Assembly (NCBI RefSeq): GCF_900102745.1
Contig: NZ_FMZF01000001.1
Span: forward strand, 992,001 to 1,056,000
Length of the DNA stretch: 64,000 bases
Origin: Geodermatophilus telluris
GTDB lineage: Bacteria > Actinomycetota > Actinomycetes > Mycobacteriales > Geodermatophilaceae
Direction: 5' to 3'
The notes under the pieces were generated by a model, which worked only from the letters and a program-made list of their open reading frames with translations, was not told where the DNA came from and did not search any database. The stretch's first letter is position 1. Each line of letters begins with the position of its first letter. A program made the position numbers and the translations under genes. This document shows positions 31,986 through 41,299 of this stretch, piece by piece.

Positions 31986-33704
31986 GTGCCGGTGCCCCGA
32001 GAGAAGCAGGACAACCCCGCCGGGGGTTCGGCCTCCGTCCGGACCCGCCGGCTGCGGGAGACGGCCCGCGACGTCCTCGGCTTCGACGGGTTCCGCCCCG
32101 GCCAGGAGCAGGCCATGCAGTCCGTCCTCGCCGGCCGGGACACGCTCGCCGTGCTGCCCTCGGGCGCCGGCAAGTCGGCCGTCTACCAGGTGGCCGGCCA
32201 GCTGCTCGACGGGCCGGTGCTCGTGGTCTCGCCCCTCATCGCGCTGCAGCGCGACCAGGTCGAGCGGCTCGCCGAGCTCGGTGACGCCGTCGGCCGGGCC
32301 GCGCAGCTCAACTCCAGTCTGTCGGCCGGTGACCAGCGGGAGGCCGTGGAGGGGCTGACGGACGGAACGGTCCGCTACCTGTTCCTGGCCCCCGAGCAGC
32401 TGGCCAAGCCCGAGGTGGTCGAGGCCGTCCGCGACGCCTCCCCCGCCCTGTTCGTCGTCGACGAGGCGCACTGCGTCTCCGCGTGGGGCCACGACTTCCG
32501 CCCCGACTACCTGCGGCTCGGCCAGGTCGTCGAGCAGCTCGGCCACCCGACGGTGCTGGCGCTGACCGCCACCGCCGCCCCGCCGGTGCGCGCCGAGATC
32601 GTCGAGCGGCTGTCGATGCGCGACCCCGAGGTCGTCGTCGCCGGGTTCGACCGCCCCGAGATCCGGCTGGAGGTCGACCACCACGCCGACGCGCACGCCA
32701 AGCGGCAGGCGGTCGTCGACCGGACGGCCGGCGAGGTCGAGGCCGGCCGCGGCCCCGGCATCGTCTACAGCGCCACCCGCAAGGGCACCCTCGACCTCGC
32801 CGAGGCGCTCACCGAGCGCGGCCTGCGCGCCCGGCCGTACCACGCCGGCCTGAAGAAGACCGAGCGCGAGGACACCCAGCGCGCGTGGATGGACGACGAG
32901 CTCGACGTCGTCGTCGCCACCACCGCGTTCGGGATGGGCATCGACAAGCCCGGCACCCGCTTCGTCGTGCACGCCGAGCCGGCCGACTCCGTCGACAGCT
33001 ACTACCAGGAGATCGGCCGGGCCGGCCGCGACGGCGACCCCGCGCTCGCCGTCCTGGTGTACCGGCAGGAGGACCTCGGCCTGCGCCGCTTCTTCGCCGC
33101 CGGCGCCCCGGCCGAGGAGGAGCTGCAGCAGGTGGCGGGGCTGGTCGCCGCCGCGCCGGCCGCGGGAGTGGACGACGGCGTCGACGTCAAGCAGCTGCGC
33201 GAGGAGACCGGCCGCGGCGCCACCCCGCTGGCCCGCGACCTCAACCTGCTCGAGCAGGTGTCCGCCGTCGTCCTCGACGACGAGGGCGCCGCCCACCCCG
33301 CCGAGGGCGCCCCGGCGCCCGGCGAGGCCGCCCGGGCGGCCCGCGAGCTGGCCGAGCACCACGAGCGCGTCGACCAGAGCCGCGTGGAGATGATGCGCGG
33401 CTACGCCGAGACCACCGAGTGCCGCCGCCAGTACCTGCTCGGCTACTTCGGCGAGCAGCTCGAGGAGCCGTGCGGCAACTGCGACAACTGCTCGGCGGGC
33501 ACCTCCCACGAGCAGCCCGCCGGCGACGACGCCGACACGCCCTTCGCGCCCGAGACGCCGGTGGTGCACACCGAGTGGGGCCCCGGCGTGGTCATGCGGG
33601 TGGAGGACGACCGCGTCGTCGTCCTGTTCGAGGAGGTCGGCTACAAGACGCTCGCGCTCGCGGCGGTCGAGCGCAACGACCTGCTGCAGGTCCGCGGGGC
33701 CTGA
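31986..33704 (+). CDS. RecQ-family ATP-dependent DNA helicase
   Basis: A superfamily 2 3'-5' helicase of about 572 residues for recombination and repair. It has a Q-motif-like GFDGFRPGQEQAMQSVLAGRD, Walker A PSGAGKSAVYQ, DEAH box FVVDEAHCVSAWGHDFRPDY, motif III TATAAPP, and motifs V and VI (ATTAFGMGIDKPGTRFVVHAEPADS, EIGRAGRDGDPA). The RecQ zinc site follows as CRRQYLLGYFGEQLEEPCGNCDNC. There is no HRDC domain; a short SH3-like end (HTEWGPGVVMRVEDDRVVVLFEEVGYKTL) replaces it. The start is uncertain: GTG 31986 is used, and TTG 31959 and GTG 31992 are alternatives. Confidence 0.9.
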   Translation: MPVPREKQDNPAGGSASVRTRRLRETARDVLGFDGFRPGQEQAMQSVLAGRDTLAVLPSGAGKSAVYQVAGQLLDGPVLVVSPLIALQRDQVERLAELGDAVGRAAQLNSSLSAGDQREAVEGLTDGTVRYLFLAPEQLAKPEVVEAVRDASPALFVVDEAHCVSAWGHDFRPDYLRLGQVVEQLGHPTVLALTATAAPPVRAEIVERLSMRDPEVVVAGFDRPEIRLEVDHHADAHAKRQAVVDRTAGEVEAGRGPGIVYSATRKGTLDLAEALTERGLRARPYHAGLKKTEREDTQRAWMDDELDVVVATTAFGMGIDKPGTRFVVHAEPADSVDSYYQEIGRAGRDGDPALAVLVYRQEDLGLRRFFAAGAPAEEELQQVAGLVAAAPAAGVDDGVDVKQLREETGRGATPLARDLNLLEQVSAVVLDDEGAAHPAEGAPAPGEAARAARELAEHHERVDQSRVEMMRGYAETTECRRQYLLGYFGEQLEEPCGNCDNCSAGTSHEQPAGDDADTPFAPETPVVHTEWGPGVVMRVEDDRVVVLFEEVGYKTLALAAVERNDLLQVRGA

Positions 33705-33813
33705 GCGCCGGTGGCGGCCCACCCCATCGGGCGCTCGCCCTGCGCGACCGCGCGGGGCCGTCGATGATCAAGCGGATGTCCGGGCGCGGCGCCCGGCTGG
33801 GAGGAGTGCACGG

Positions 33814-35460
33814 GTGAAGGTCCTGGGGATCAACGCCATCTACCACGACCCGGCGGCGGCGCTCGTCGTCGACGGGGAGGTCGTGGCCGCGGCGGAGGAG
33901 GAGCGCTTCAGCCGGCGCAAGCACGGCAAGCGCCCGCTGCCGTGGAGCGCCTGGGAACTGCCCGAGCTGTCGGCGGCCTGGTGCCTGAGGCACGCCGGCA
34001 TCCGCCCCGAGGAGCTCGACGCGGTCGCCTACTCCTTCGACCCGGCGCTGATGGTCACCCCCGAGGAGACCGGCCTGTTCGACGACGGCGACGTCATGCG
34101 CCAGAAGTACGCGCAGATGGCGCCGGACTTCCTCGCCCACGCGCTGCCGGGCCTCGACCCCGCGAAGGTGCACTTCGTCAAGCACCACGTCGCGCACGCG
34201 GCGTCGGCCGGCAAGGCGGCGCCGCAGCGCGACAACGCCGTCCTCGTGCTCGACGGCCGCGGCGAGGCGCACAGCCACCTGGCCGGGCGTTACGTCGACG
34301 GGCAGCTGGAGGTCCTGGCCGGGCAGTCGCTCCCCCACTCCCTGGGCCTGATGTACGAGGAGCTCACCGACCACCTGGGCTTCCTGCGCAGCTCCGACGA
34401 GTTCAAGGTCATGGCGATGGCCTCCTACGGCAAGCCGCGCTTCCTCGGCGAGCTGTCCGAGCTCATCCGGGCCACCGGCGACGGCGGCTTCGTCACCGAG
34501 CGCATCGACTTCACCGAGTTCGCCCCCCGCCTGGGCAAGGACGAGCCGTGGACCGAGGCCCACGCCGACCTCGCCGCCAGCGTGCAGACCCGGCTGGAGG
34601 AGGTGCTGGTCGACCTGGCCCGCTGGGTGCACGAGCAGACCGGCGAGAAGACCCTCACGATGGCCGGCGGCACCGCGCTCAACTGCGTGGCCAACACCCG
34701 CATCCTCGCCGAGAGCCCGTTCGAGCAGGTCTGGGTGCAGCCGGCCGCCGGCGACGCCGGCACGGCGCTCGGCGCGGCCCTGCACGTGGCCGCCGAGCTC
34801 GGCGAGCGCACCGAGCCGATGCCCGGCGCGGCGCTGGGCCGCGGCTGGACCGACGACGAGATCGAGCGGTGGCTCGAGACCGCGGCGATCGACTACGAGC
34901 GCCCGGACGACGTCGCCGAGGCCGTGGCCGAGGTGCTCGCCGACAACGGCATCGTCGCCTGGTTCCAGGGCCGCAGCGAGTACGGTCCGCGGGCGCTGGG
35001 CCACCGGTCCCTGCTGGCCCACCCCGGCTTCCAGGCCAACCTCGAGCGGATGAACGACGTCAAGGGCCGCGAGCAGTTCCGCCCGGTGGCGCCCATGGTG
35101 CTGCTGGAGCGGGCGCCGGACATCTTCAGCCGCGGCCCGATCCCCTCGCCGTACATGCTGTTCGTGCACGACGTCGCCGAGGAGTGGCGCGACCGCATCC
35201 CCACGGTCACCCACGTCGACGGCACCGCGCGCATCCAGACGATCGACCCCGACACCGAGCCGCTGGTGCACCGGATGATCTCCGCCTTCGAGCGGCGCAC
35301 CGGGCTGCCCGTCGTCGTCAACACCAGCCTCAACACCGCCGGCCGGCCGATGGTCGACGACCCCCGCGACGCCCTGGAGTGCTTCGGCTCGGCGCCGGTC
35401 GACCTGCTGGCCATCGGCCCGTTCGTCGTCCGCCGACCGCGACCGACGCCGCGCCCCTGA
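33814..35460 (+). CDS. Carbamoyltransferase, NodU/CmcH family
   Basis: A 548-residue enzyme that transfers carbamoyl from carbamoyl phosphate to a hydroxyl group of a sugar or natural product. The N-terminal ASKHA/Kae1-like domain opens MKVLGINAIYHDPAAALVVDG and includes the metal ligands HHVAHAASA and the catalytic pocket GLMYEELTDHLGF. The C-terminal YrdC-like domain reads GRSEYGPRALGHRSLLA, then GREQFRPVAPMVL and NTSLNTAGRPMV. GTG at 33814 follows GGGAGGAG. No nodulation, antibiotic or polysaccharide genes are nearby, so the acceptor is unknown. It stands alone between a recQ gene and a terminator. Confidence 0.92.
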   Translation: MKVLGINAIYHDPAAALVVDGEVVAAAEEERFSRRKHGKRPLPWSAWELPELSAAWCLRHAGIRPEELDAVAYSFDPALMVTPEETGLFDDGDVMRQKYAQMAPDFLAHALPGLDPAKVHFVKHHVAHAASAGKAAPQRDNAVLVLDGRGEAHSHLAGRYVDGQLEVLAGQSLPHSLGLMYEELTDHLGFLRSSDEFKVMAMASYGKPRFLGELSELIRATGDGGFVTERIDFTEFAPRLGKDEPWTEAHADLAASVQTRLEEVLVDLARWVHEQTGEKTLTMAGGTALNCVANTRILAESPFEQVWVQPAAGDAGTALGAALHVAAELGERTEPMPGAALGRGWTDDEIERWLETAAIDYERPDDVAEAVAEVLADNGIVAWFQGRSEYGPRALGHRSLLAHPGFQANLERMNDVKGREQFRPVAPMVLLERAPDIFSRGPIPSPYMLFVHDVAEEWRDRIPTVTHVDGTARIQTIDPDTEPLVHRMISAFERRTGLPVVVNTSLNTAGRPMVDDPRDALECFGSAPVDLLAIGPFVVRRPRPTPRP

Positions 35461-35466
35461 GCAGTG

Positions 35467-35494
35467 GCCGGGCCCGCCCGCGGGCGGGCCCGGC
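35467..35494 (+). terminator. 28-bp palindromic hairpin after carbamoyltransferase
   Basis: Perfect palindrome centred between 35480 and 35481, beginning 6 bases past the stop codon. The rest of the 235-base gap to the next gene shows no reading frame that I support. Confidence 0.65.
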
Positions 35495-35695
35495 AGCCGG
35501 CGTCCCCCCACGGGGTGAGGACGCCGAACCGGGACGGCGGCAGCGCGCGAAGACCGCGTGCACCACCGCCCCGCCGGTCACGGTCCGGACACGACGCTCC
35601 TCCGTATGGATGAGTTCCGGTTCCCCCCGACCCGCCGGGGTACCGCTGGAACGACGCGCGCCACTCGGCCGCGCACCACACACTCGGAGGACCCC

Positions 35696-36136
35696 ATGGC
35701 ATCGACCGGTTCCGCCGGCGCCCGCCCGGCCAAGGCCTGGCCGCAGACCCTCTCACTCGTCTTCGGCGTGGTCTACCTGCTCGTCGGCATCGTCGGCTTC
35801 TTCGTCACCGGCTTCGACTCCTTCGCCGACAACGCGCAGGACGAGATGCTGCTCATCTTCATGATCAACCCGCTGCACAACATCGTGCACATCGTCATCG
35901 GCCTGGCCGGCATCGCGCTGTCCCGCACACTGGCCGGCGCCCGCACCTACGGCTGGCTGCTCGCCGTCGGCTACGCCGCCGCCTTCGTCTACGGCCTCAT
36001 CGCCATCGGCCAGAGCTGGGACTTCCTCAACGTCAACGCTGCCGACAACGTGCTGCACGTGGCCACCGCGATCGTCGGGCTGGTCATCGCACTGGGCCCG
36101 GTGAACGACCGGATCGCCCGTCCCACGCACGCCTGA
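35696..36136 (+). CDS. DUF4383 membrane protein
   Basis: A 146-residue integral membrane protein with four predicted helices ([71 protein letters not shown]). It carries two Asn-x-x-His motifs typical of DUF4383 ([12 protein letters not shown] and [11 protein letters not shown]). Function unknown; the family is widespread in actinobacteria. ATG at 35696 has a CGGAGG site at good spacing. It is flanked by terminators on both sides, so it is monocistronic. Confidence 0.9.
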   Translation: MASTGSAGARPAKAWPQTLSLVFGVVYLLVGIVGFFVTGFDSFADNAQDEMLLIFMINPLHNIVHIVIGLAGIALSRTLAGARTYGWLLAVGYAAAFVYGLIAIGQSWDFLNVNAADNVLHVATAIVGLVIALGPVNDRIARPTHA

Positions 36137-36164
36137 CGCGACCCCGTCCCAGGACGGGACCGCG

Positions 36165-36194
36165 GAGCCGGGCACCTCTGGAGGTGCCCGGCTC
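36165..36194 (+). terminator. Hairpin after DUF4383 gene
   Basis: Perfect 14-bp stem GAGCCGGGCACCTC/GAGGTGCCCGGCTC with a 2-base loop, 28 bases after the stop codon. Confidence 0.7.
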
Positions 36195-36267
36195 CTCGTC
36201 GTCCCGGGCCCGGGGGAGGCGGCGGAACGGGACCGGACCCCGGTGCGACGGCGGTCACGCAGCGGTC

Positions 36268-36273
36268 TACCTT
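36268..36273 (+). promoter_or_regulatory. -10 element for leaderless acyl-CoA dehydrogenase gene
   Basis: TACCTT ends 6 bases before the ATG at 36280. There is no ribosome site upstream of that ATG, which supports leaderless initiation. Confidence 0.4.
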
Positions 36274-36279
36274 CCGACC

Positions 36280-37491
36280 ATGGACTTCGCCCTCTCCGCC
36301 CGAGCCGAGGACGTCTGCGGCCGGATGTGGGACTTCATGCGTGAGCAGGTCTTCCCCGCCGAGCCGGTCTACGACGCCTGGCGCGCCGAACGCGGCCACG
36401 ACGACCACGGACACCCCCCGGTCCTCGAGGACCTCAAGAAGGAGGCCCGTGCCCGCGGCCTCTGGAACCTGTTCCACCACGAGCTCGGTGGTCTGAGCAA
36501 CCTCGAGTACGCCTCGGTCGCCGAGGTCATGGGCTGGTCGCCGGTCATCGCCCCCGAGGCCACCAACTGCGGTGCGCCCGACACGGGCAACATGGAGACG
36601 CTCATGCTGTTCGGCACGCCCGAGCAGAAGCAGCGCTGGCTCGACCCGCTGCTGGAGGGCGAGATCCGCTCGGGCTTCGCGATGACCGAGCCCGACGTCG
36701 CCTCCTCCGACGCGCGCAACATCCAGACCTCGATCGTGCGCGACGGCGACGAGTACGTGATCAACGGCCGCAAGTGGTGGACGTCGGGGGCCGCCGACGA
36801 GCGGTGCCAGATCTTCATCGTCATGGGCAAGACCGACCCCGAGGGCGCCCCGCACCGGCAGCAGTCGATGGTGCTGGTCCCGCGCGACACCCCGGGCCTG
36901 GAGATCGTCCGGCACCTGCCGGTCTTCGGGTACCAGGACCAGCACGGCCACTCCGAGCTGCGCTTCACCGACGTCCGCGTGCCGGTGTCGAACATCCTCG
37001 CCGGCGAGGGCGACGGCTTCATGATCGCCCAGGCCCGGCTCGGCCCCGGCCGCATCCACCACTGCATGCGCGCCATCGGCATGGCCGAGCGCGCGCTCAT
37101 GCTCCTGGTCGAGCGGGCCAAGCAGCGGGTCGCCTTCGGCCGGCCCCTGGCCGAGCAGGGCACGGTGCGCGAGGCGATCGCGCTGTCGCGCATGGAGATC
37201 GACCAGGCTCGGCTCTACGTGCTCAAGACCGCCGACCTGATCGACAAGTACGGCGCCAAGGGCGCCCGCACCGAGATCTCGGCCATCAAGGTGGCCGCGC
37301 CGCGGGTCGCGCTCGACGTCATCGACCGGGCCATCCAGGTGCACGGCGGCGCCGGCGTCAGCAACGACACCGTGCTGGCCCGCTTCTACGCCAGCGCACG
37401 GACGCTGCGGATCGTCGACGGCCCCGACGCCGTGCACGTCCGCGGCGTGGCCAAGGAGGAGCTCGCCCGCGAACGCCCCTGGGTCGGCTGA
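36280..37491 (+). CDS. Acyl-CoA dehydrogenase
   Basis: A 403-residue flavoenzyme of the ACAD10/11-like branch that oxidises acyl-CoA thioesters at C2-C3, passing electrons to ETF. Conserved segments are [22 protein letters not shown], the FAD-binding [39 protein letters not shown], and the C-terminal [26 protein letters not shown] at 36280 fits leaderless translation and the family N-terminus. Acyl chain preference is not evident; ACAD10/11-type enzymes use branched or long chains, some after hydroxyl phosphorylation. Confidence 0.92.
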   Translation: MDFALSARAEDVCGRMWDFMREQVFPAEPVYDAWRAERGHDDHGHPPVLEDLKKEARARGLWNLFHHELGGLSNLEYASVAEVMGWSPVIAPEATNCGAPDTGNMETLMLFGTPEQKQRWLDPLLEGEIRSGFAMTEPDVASSDARNIQTSIVRDGDEYVINGRKWWTSGAADERCQIFIVMGKTDPEGAPHRQQSMVLVPRDTPGLEIVRHLPVFGYQDQHGHSELRFTDVRVPVSNILAGEGDGFMIAQARLGPGRIHHCMRAIGMAERALMLLVERAKQRVAFGRPLAEQGTVREAIALSRMEIDQARLYVLKTADLIDKYGAKGARTEISAIKVAAPRVALDVIDRAIQVHGGAGVSNDTVLARFYASARTLRIVDGPDAVHVRGVAKEELARERPWVG

Positions 37492-37526
37492 CGGAGGACC
37501 CCCTGCAGCGGGGACCCACCGACGTC

Positions 37527-37560
37527 GCGGGGGCGGCACCCGGCCGGGTGCCGCCCCCGC
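37527..37560. terminator. 34-bp palindrome between convergent genes
   Basis: Perfect palindrome lying between the acyl-CoA dehydrogenase stop (37491) and the minus-strand small-protein stop (37582), serving both directions. Confidence 0.7.
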
Positions 37561-37581
37561 CCGTGTCCGGGGGTCAGGGGG

Positions 37582-37782
37582 TCAGGGGGTCAGGGACGAA
37601 CCGAAGCCCCCGCCCGCCAGCTTGGCCATCAGCTGGGTGCGGTCGAGGCCGACCTCGGACAGCGCGTCGCCGTCCCGGTCGGTGTCGATCTCGTCGGGCA
37701 GGCGCGCCTCGACCTTCTCCGCCGTGTCGTTGTCACCTTCGGTGCGCAGCACCCGCAGCAGTTCCTGCTTGTCCAGCTTCAC
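37582..37782 (-). CDS. Small hypothetical protein with Asp-rich loop
   Basis: A 66-residue protein (VKLDKQELLRVLRTEGDNDT at the start, then ARLPDEIDTDRDGDALSEVGL). The DTDRDGDAL loop resembles an EF-hand calcium loop, but only one is present. GTG at 37782 has a GGAGGA site in good position, and codon use is normal for the region. Similar short proteins are common and unassigned in Geodermatophilus-like genomes (from memory). The stop codon lies within an 8-bp tandem repeat (GTCAGGGG x3, 37573-37596). Confidence 0.72.
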   Translation of the reverse strand: MKLDKQELLRVLRTEGDNDTAEKVEARLPDEIDTDRDGDALSEVGLDRTQLMAKLAGGGFGSSLTP

Positions 37783-38033
37783 GTGCTTCCTCCGTCCTGG
37801 GGACCCACCGTCCCCCGGAGTGTGGTGCGGCCCACCCCGGGCGGCAAACGGGCGGCCGGTCCGCGCCGGACACGCCGGACCCACCTGGGCCGACGCCGTC
37901 CACGCGGGCCGTCCGCAGCCGTCCCCCCGCGCATCCCGCGACGTCGAGGAGGCCCCCACCGGGGCCCTCCCGGCCCTACCGTGGCCCCCCGGCCACACGC
38001 GGGGCCGGCCCGACCCGTCCGACGGGGGACGCC

Positions 38034-39230
38034 ATGAGCCAGCCGCCCGGAGCCCTCCCCTGGGGCCAGCCGCCCGCCTGGGGTCAGCAGTCCGGCGGGG
38101 GTCAGCAGCCCGGCGGGGGCCAGCAGCCCCCACCCCCGTGGAGCCCGCCCCCCGCCTGGGGTCAGCAGCCCGGCGGGCCGCCGCCGTGGTCACCGGCTGC
38201 ACCCCCCGCCGCCCCGCCGCGCCGGTCGCGCCGCGGGCTGTGGATCGCCGTCGGCGCCGCGCTGCTCGTGCTCGTCGTCGCGGCGGGCGTGGTGGTCTTC
38301 CTGCTCACCCGCCCGGTCGACCCGCCCACCGGCGTGACCGCCGAGCTCGCGGACGACGGCGTCGCCGTGCGCTGGGACGCCGTCGAGGGCGCCACCGGTT
38401 ACGAGGTCCGCCGCGACGGCGACGTGCTGGGCACCACCGCCACCACCAGCTACGTGGACGACGGGACCGAGAGCGGCACCGAGTACCGCTACTCGGTGAC
38501 CGCGCTGGAGGACGGCGACCGGTCCGAGACGGTGCCCGCCACCGACCCCGTGGTCACGCCGGTCGCCCCGACCGCGCGCATCGCCCTGACCACCGACGGC
38601 GCCGACGTCGTCGTCGAGTGGGACACCGTCACCGGAGCCGACGCCTACGAGGTGAGCCGCGACGGCACCGTCCTGGCCACCGACCTCACCGACGCGACCT
38701 ACCGCGACGCCGGCGTCCCGCTGGGCGACCACACCTGGCAGGTCACCGCCGTCGACCGGGACGGCGCCGGCAGCACGGCCGAGGCGCAGAGCGCGTCGCT
38801 GTTCACCCGGGGCCCGTGGCAGGAGGCGTGGGAGCTGGCGACGGCCTTCCCCGAGCTGCTGCCGGCCGAGCCCGGCGGCCTCGGCTGGTCCGACGGCACG
38901 TGCGACCGGGCACCGCCCGAGGGGGCGCAGGCCCTCGTCGTCTGCGACTACCCCACCGGCGTCCACGTCGAGATCAGCCAGTTCGCCGACCGGGCGCAGT
39001 GGCAGGCCCGGCTCGACGCCGCGCTGGCCGGGAGCACCGGGCCCGGCACCTGGTCCTACGGCGACGGGCCGGCCCAGGGTGACCTGCTGGAGAGCCCCGA
39101 CGGCGGGCTGGCCTGGAAGTACCTCACCTTCTACGCCCAGGACCTCTCGCTCGTCGGCGTCTACGTGGCCTGGGAGGGCCACACGCAGGACGACATCGAC
39201 GGCGCCTGGTTCGCCGAGGCGCCCTTCTAG
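38034..39230 (+). CDS. Membrane-anchored fibronectin type III protein
   Basis: A 398-residue single-pass membrane protein. Residues 1-65 are a cytoplasmic Pro/Gly/Gln/Trp-rich region with repeated PPAWGQQ and GGGQQP units. A transmembrane helix follows (GLWIAVGAALLVLVVAAGVVVFLL). Two fibronectin III domains lie outside: PTGVTAELADDGVAVRWDAVEGATGYEVRRDG, then RIALTTDGADVVVEWDTVTGADAYEVSRDG. The C-terminal 130 residues (WELATAFPELLPAEPGGLGW, then GLAWKYLTFYAQDLSLVGVY) form an unassigned extracellular domain with a likely disulfide (CDRAP to VVCDYP). ATG at 38034. It may bind wall polymers, which is inferred. Confidence 0.82.
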   Translation: MSQPPGALPWGQPPAWGQQSGGGQQPGGGQQPPPPWSPPPAWGQQPGGPPPWSPAAPPAAPPRRSRRGLWIAVGAALLVLVVAAGVVVFLLTRPVDPPTGVTAELADDGVAVRWDAVEGATGYEVRRDGDVLGTTATTSYVDDGTESGTEYRYSVTALEDGDRSETVPATDPVVTPVAPTARIALTTDGADVVVEWDTVTGADAYEVSRDGTVLATDLTDATYRDAGVPLGDHTWQVTAVDRDGAGSTAEAQSASLFTRGPWQEAWELATAFPELLPAEPGGLGWSDGTCDRAPPEGAQALVVCDYPTGVHVEISQFADRAQWQARLDAALAGSTGPGTWSYGDGPAQGDLLESPDGGLAWKYLTFYAQDLSLVGVYVAWEGHTQDDIDGAWFAEAPF

Positions 39231-39236
39231 GACCGC

Positions 39237-39431
39237 TCAGCGGGCGCGGGACCGGCGCAGCAGCAGCGCCCCGGTCCCGAGCAGCGCGGCCGCCAGGACG
39301 AGCTGCCCGGCGCCCACGCCCGCCCGGCCGCTGCCGAACCAGGTCGGTGAGCTGACCAGCAGCACCGCGCCGATGCCCAGCACCAGCAGCGCCACCAGCC
39401 GCTCGCGCCGCGCGTCCCGTGGGGTGCCCAT
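39237..39431 (-). CDS. Small two-helix membrane protein
   Basis: A 64-residue protein with two hydrophobic helices (LVALLVLGIGAVLLV and GQLVLAAALLGTGALLLRR) and a basic C-terminus. ATG at 39431 follows GGAGCGGAGG. No family is recognised. It ends 6 bases from the convergent fibronectin gene stop and lies upstream of no other gene in the same unit; the LCP gene is 98 bases further upstream on the same strand. Confidence 0.7.
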   Translation of the reverse strand: MGTPRDARRERLVALLVLGIGAVLLVSSPTWFGSGRAGVGAGQLVLAAALLGTGALLLRRSRAR

Positions 39432-39529
39432 GCCGCCTCCGCTCCTGCCGGGACCGGTCCCGGCTGCCGACGAGCCAACCAGACGGCGGTCCGGCGGCGC
39501 CGCACCCCTCACCGGCACCCGGGCGCAGG

Positions 39530-41110
39530 TCAGCCGTTCTTCGACGGCGGCTCCCCCGCGTCCAGGGCCTCCTGGGCACGCACCGGGTCGAACGCGCAGG
39601 CGTCGCCGACGTCGGTCGCGGGGACGGCCGGCGGCGGCTCCGGCGTCTGCCCCGCCGCGTCGGCCTCCGAGCCGGCGGCCTGGTCGCCCGGGGCGGCGGG
39701 CGGCGCGGACGACGCCGGCGCGGCCGGGGCGATGGACTCCTGCACGATCTGCCGCATGCGGTCGTAGTCGGGGTAGGCCGGGTCGATCACGCTGTCGTCG
39801 AACACGACGCTGCGGATCTCGGCGTCCTTGACCATGAACGCCACGTCGACGAAGTCGTCGAGCACGGACCGCGGGATGTCGGTGCTGACGATGTCCTGCG
39901 TGGTCGCGGCCAGCTCCTGGTACTGCTCGAGCAGGGTGATCGGGTCGGCCTCGTCGATGATCGCCTTGATGGTGCACCGCTGGCGGTCCATGCGGTCGTA
40001 GTCGGTCAGCCCGTAGCGGCCCCGCGCGAACTGCAGGGCGGTGTACCCGTCCATCCGCTGGTCCGGGCCCGGCGCGATGTAGTCGTCGGGGAGCTCCTGG
40101 CCGGTGATGCCGTTGATCGGCACGTAGTAGTTGACGTTCACCGTGATCCCGCCGAGGGCGTCGACCAGCCGGCTGAACCCGTCGAGGTTGACCAGCACGA
40201 AGTAGTCGATGTCGAGGCCCAGCGCCTCACCGACGCCGAGCTTGAGGAAGTCCGCGCCGGGGTCGTCGGTGGGGCCGAGGACGTCGGGGTGCGCCGCGGG
40301 CCCGTTGCGGTAGACGGAGTTGAGCAGGCTCTCGCTCTCGCTGCCGGCGTCGAAGCCGTCCGGGTAGAGCTCGGCGAGCGGGCTGTCGGCGGGGAAGGGC
40401 AGGTCCTCGAGGTTGCGCGGCAGGCTGAACAGCGCCGTCGCGCCGGTGTCGGTGTCGATGCTGGCCACGATCACCGTGTCGGTGCGCACGCCCTCGCGGC
40501 CCTCGCCGCCGTCGCCACCGAGCAGCAGCACGTTGACCCGCTCCTGCGTGCCGAACGGGTCACTCTCGTCGTCGACGGTGGCCGACCGGCGGTCGTCGCC
40601 GAACACGCCGTCGAGCAGCCCCTGCTGGGCCACCGCGGCCTCGCCGACGCGGAAGGCGGGGTAGGCGGCGCCGGCGACGAGGGCGGCCACGAGCAGGGCG
40701 CCCACGGCGAGGCGGGGCCGGCTGCTGCGACGAGGCAGCAGCGAGCGGTAGCCGGTGACCACGACGGCGGCCCACGCCAGCAGCAGCACCACGAGGCCGA
40801 CGAGCACCCAGGTCAGCCGGGTCGGGTCGACGGCCAGCCGGGCGGCGGTGCGCTGCCCAGCGGTGGCCAGCCAGACGCCGCCGCCCAGGAGCAGCAGGAA
40901 GACGAGCAGGACGGCGGCACCCAGCCGGCGCCGCCCGGACGCCAGGAACGCGGTGCCGGGGACGACGGCGTTGGCGACGGTCAGCCCCAGGACGGCGGCC
41001 AGCGACCGCCGCTCGGGCCGCCGCCGACCGCGCCGGCCGTCCTCCGCCGCGGGTACCGGCGGGAGGGCCGGGGCGTCGCCGATCGGGCGGGTGAGGTCGT
41101 CGCGGCTCAC
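39530..41110 (-). CDS. LytR-CpsA-Psr (LCP) family cell-wall ligase
   Basis: A 526-residue membrane protein that attaches anionic polymers such as teichoic acid or arabinogalactan-type glycans to peptidoglycan. The N-terminus has three to four helices (residues about 40-165), and the extracellular LCP domain starts with VNVLLLGGDGGEGREGVRTDTVIVASID. Catalytic and lipid-phosphate-binding Arg/Asp residues are seen in RTDTVI, FSLPRNLED and YTALQFARGRYGLTDYDRMDRQR. A Pro/Ala-rich tail follows. The multi-helix N-terminus is longer than the usual single anchor. GTG at 41110. Confidence 0.9.
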   Translation of the reverse strand: MSRDDLTRPIGDAPALPPVPAAEDGRRGRRRPERRSLAAVLGLTVANAVVPGTAFLASGRRRLGAAVLLVFLLLLGGGVWLATAGQRTAARLAVDPTRLTWVLVGLVVLLLAWAAVVVTGYRSLLPRRSSRPRLAVGALLVAALVAGAAYPAFRVGEAAVAQQGLLDGVFGDDRRSATVDDESDPFGTQERVNVLLLGGDGGEGREGVRTDTVIVASIDTDTGATALFSLPRNLEDLPFPADSPLAELYPDGFDAGSESESLLNSVYRNGPAAHPDVLGPTDDPGADFLKLGVGEALGLDIDYFVLVNLDGFSRLVDALGGITVNVNYYVPINGITGQELPDDYIAPGPDQRMDGYTALQFARGRYGLTDYDRMDRQRCTIKAIIDEADPITLLEQYQELAATTQDIVSTDIPRSVLDDFVDVAFMVKDAEIRSVVFDDSVIDPAYPDYDRMRQIVQESIAPAAPASSAPPAAPGDQAAGSEADAAGQTPEPPPAVPATDVGDACAFDPVRAQEALDAGEPPSKNG

Positions 41111-41285
41111 CGGCGCACCCGTCGGGCGGCCCCGGTCATCGCGTCGTCCGGACGGCGGTCATCCGGCCATCGTCCCACTGGTCCCTGGCAGTCACGGCGG
41201 CTCCGTACCCCGTGAACGCGCAGGTCACCCGATGGGACGTGACCTCGGTCTCGGTCCACCGCCGACGGCCGGGACGGCACCCGCA

Positions 41286-41291
41286 TAGGGT
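41286..41291 (+). promoter_or_regulatory. -10 element for exonuclease III gene
   Basis: TAGGGT ends 8 bases before GTG 41300. It favours that codon over GTG 41294, which would lie upstream of the expected transcription start. Confidence 0.4.
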
Positions 41292-41299
41292 CGGTGCTC

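Noticed and set aside
30000-35500. A classical anti-phage defence island
   Set aside because: No restriction-modification, CBASS, retron, Abi or toxin-antitoxin signature genes are seen; HNH plus RecQ alone are not enough.
38034-38220. Pro/Gly/Gln-rich repeated codons resembling a DNA repeat array
   Set aside because: They are imperfect coding repeats of the protein's cytoplasmic tail, not an independent DNA element.
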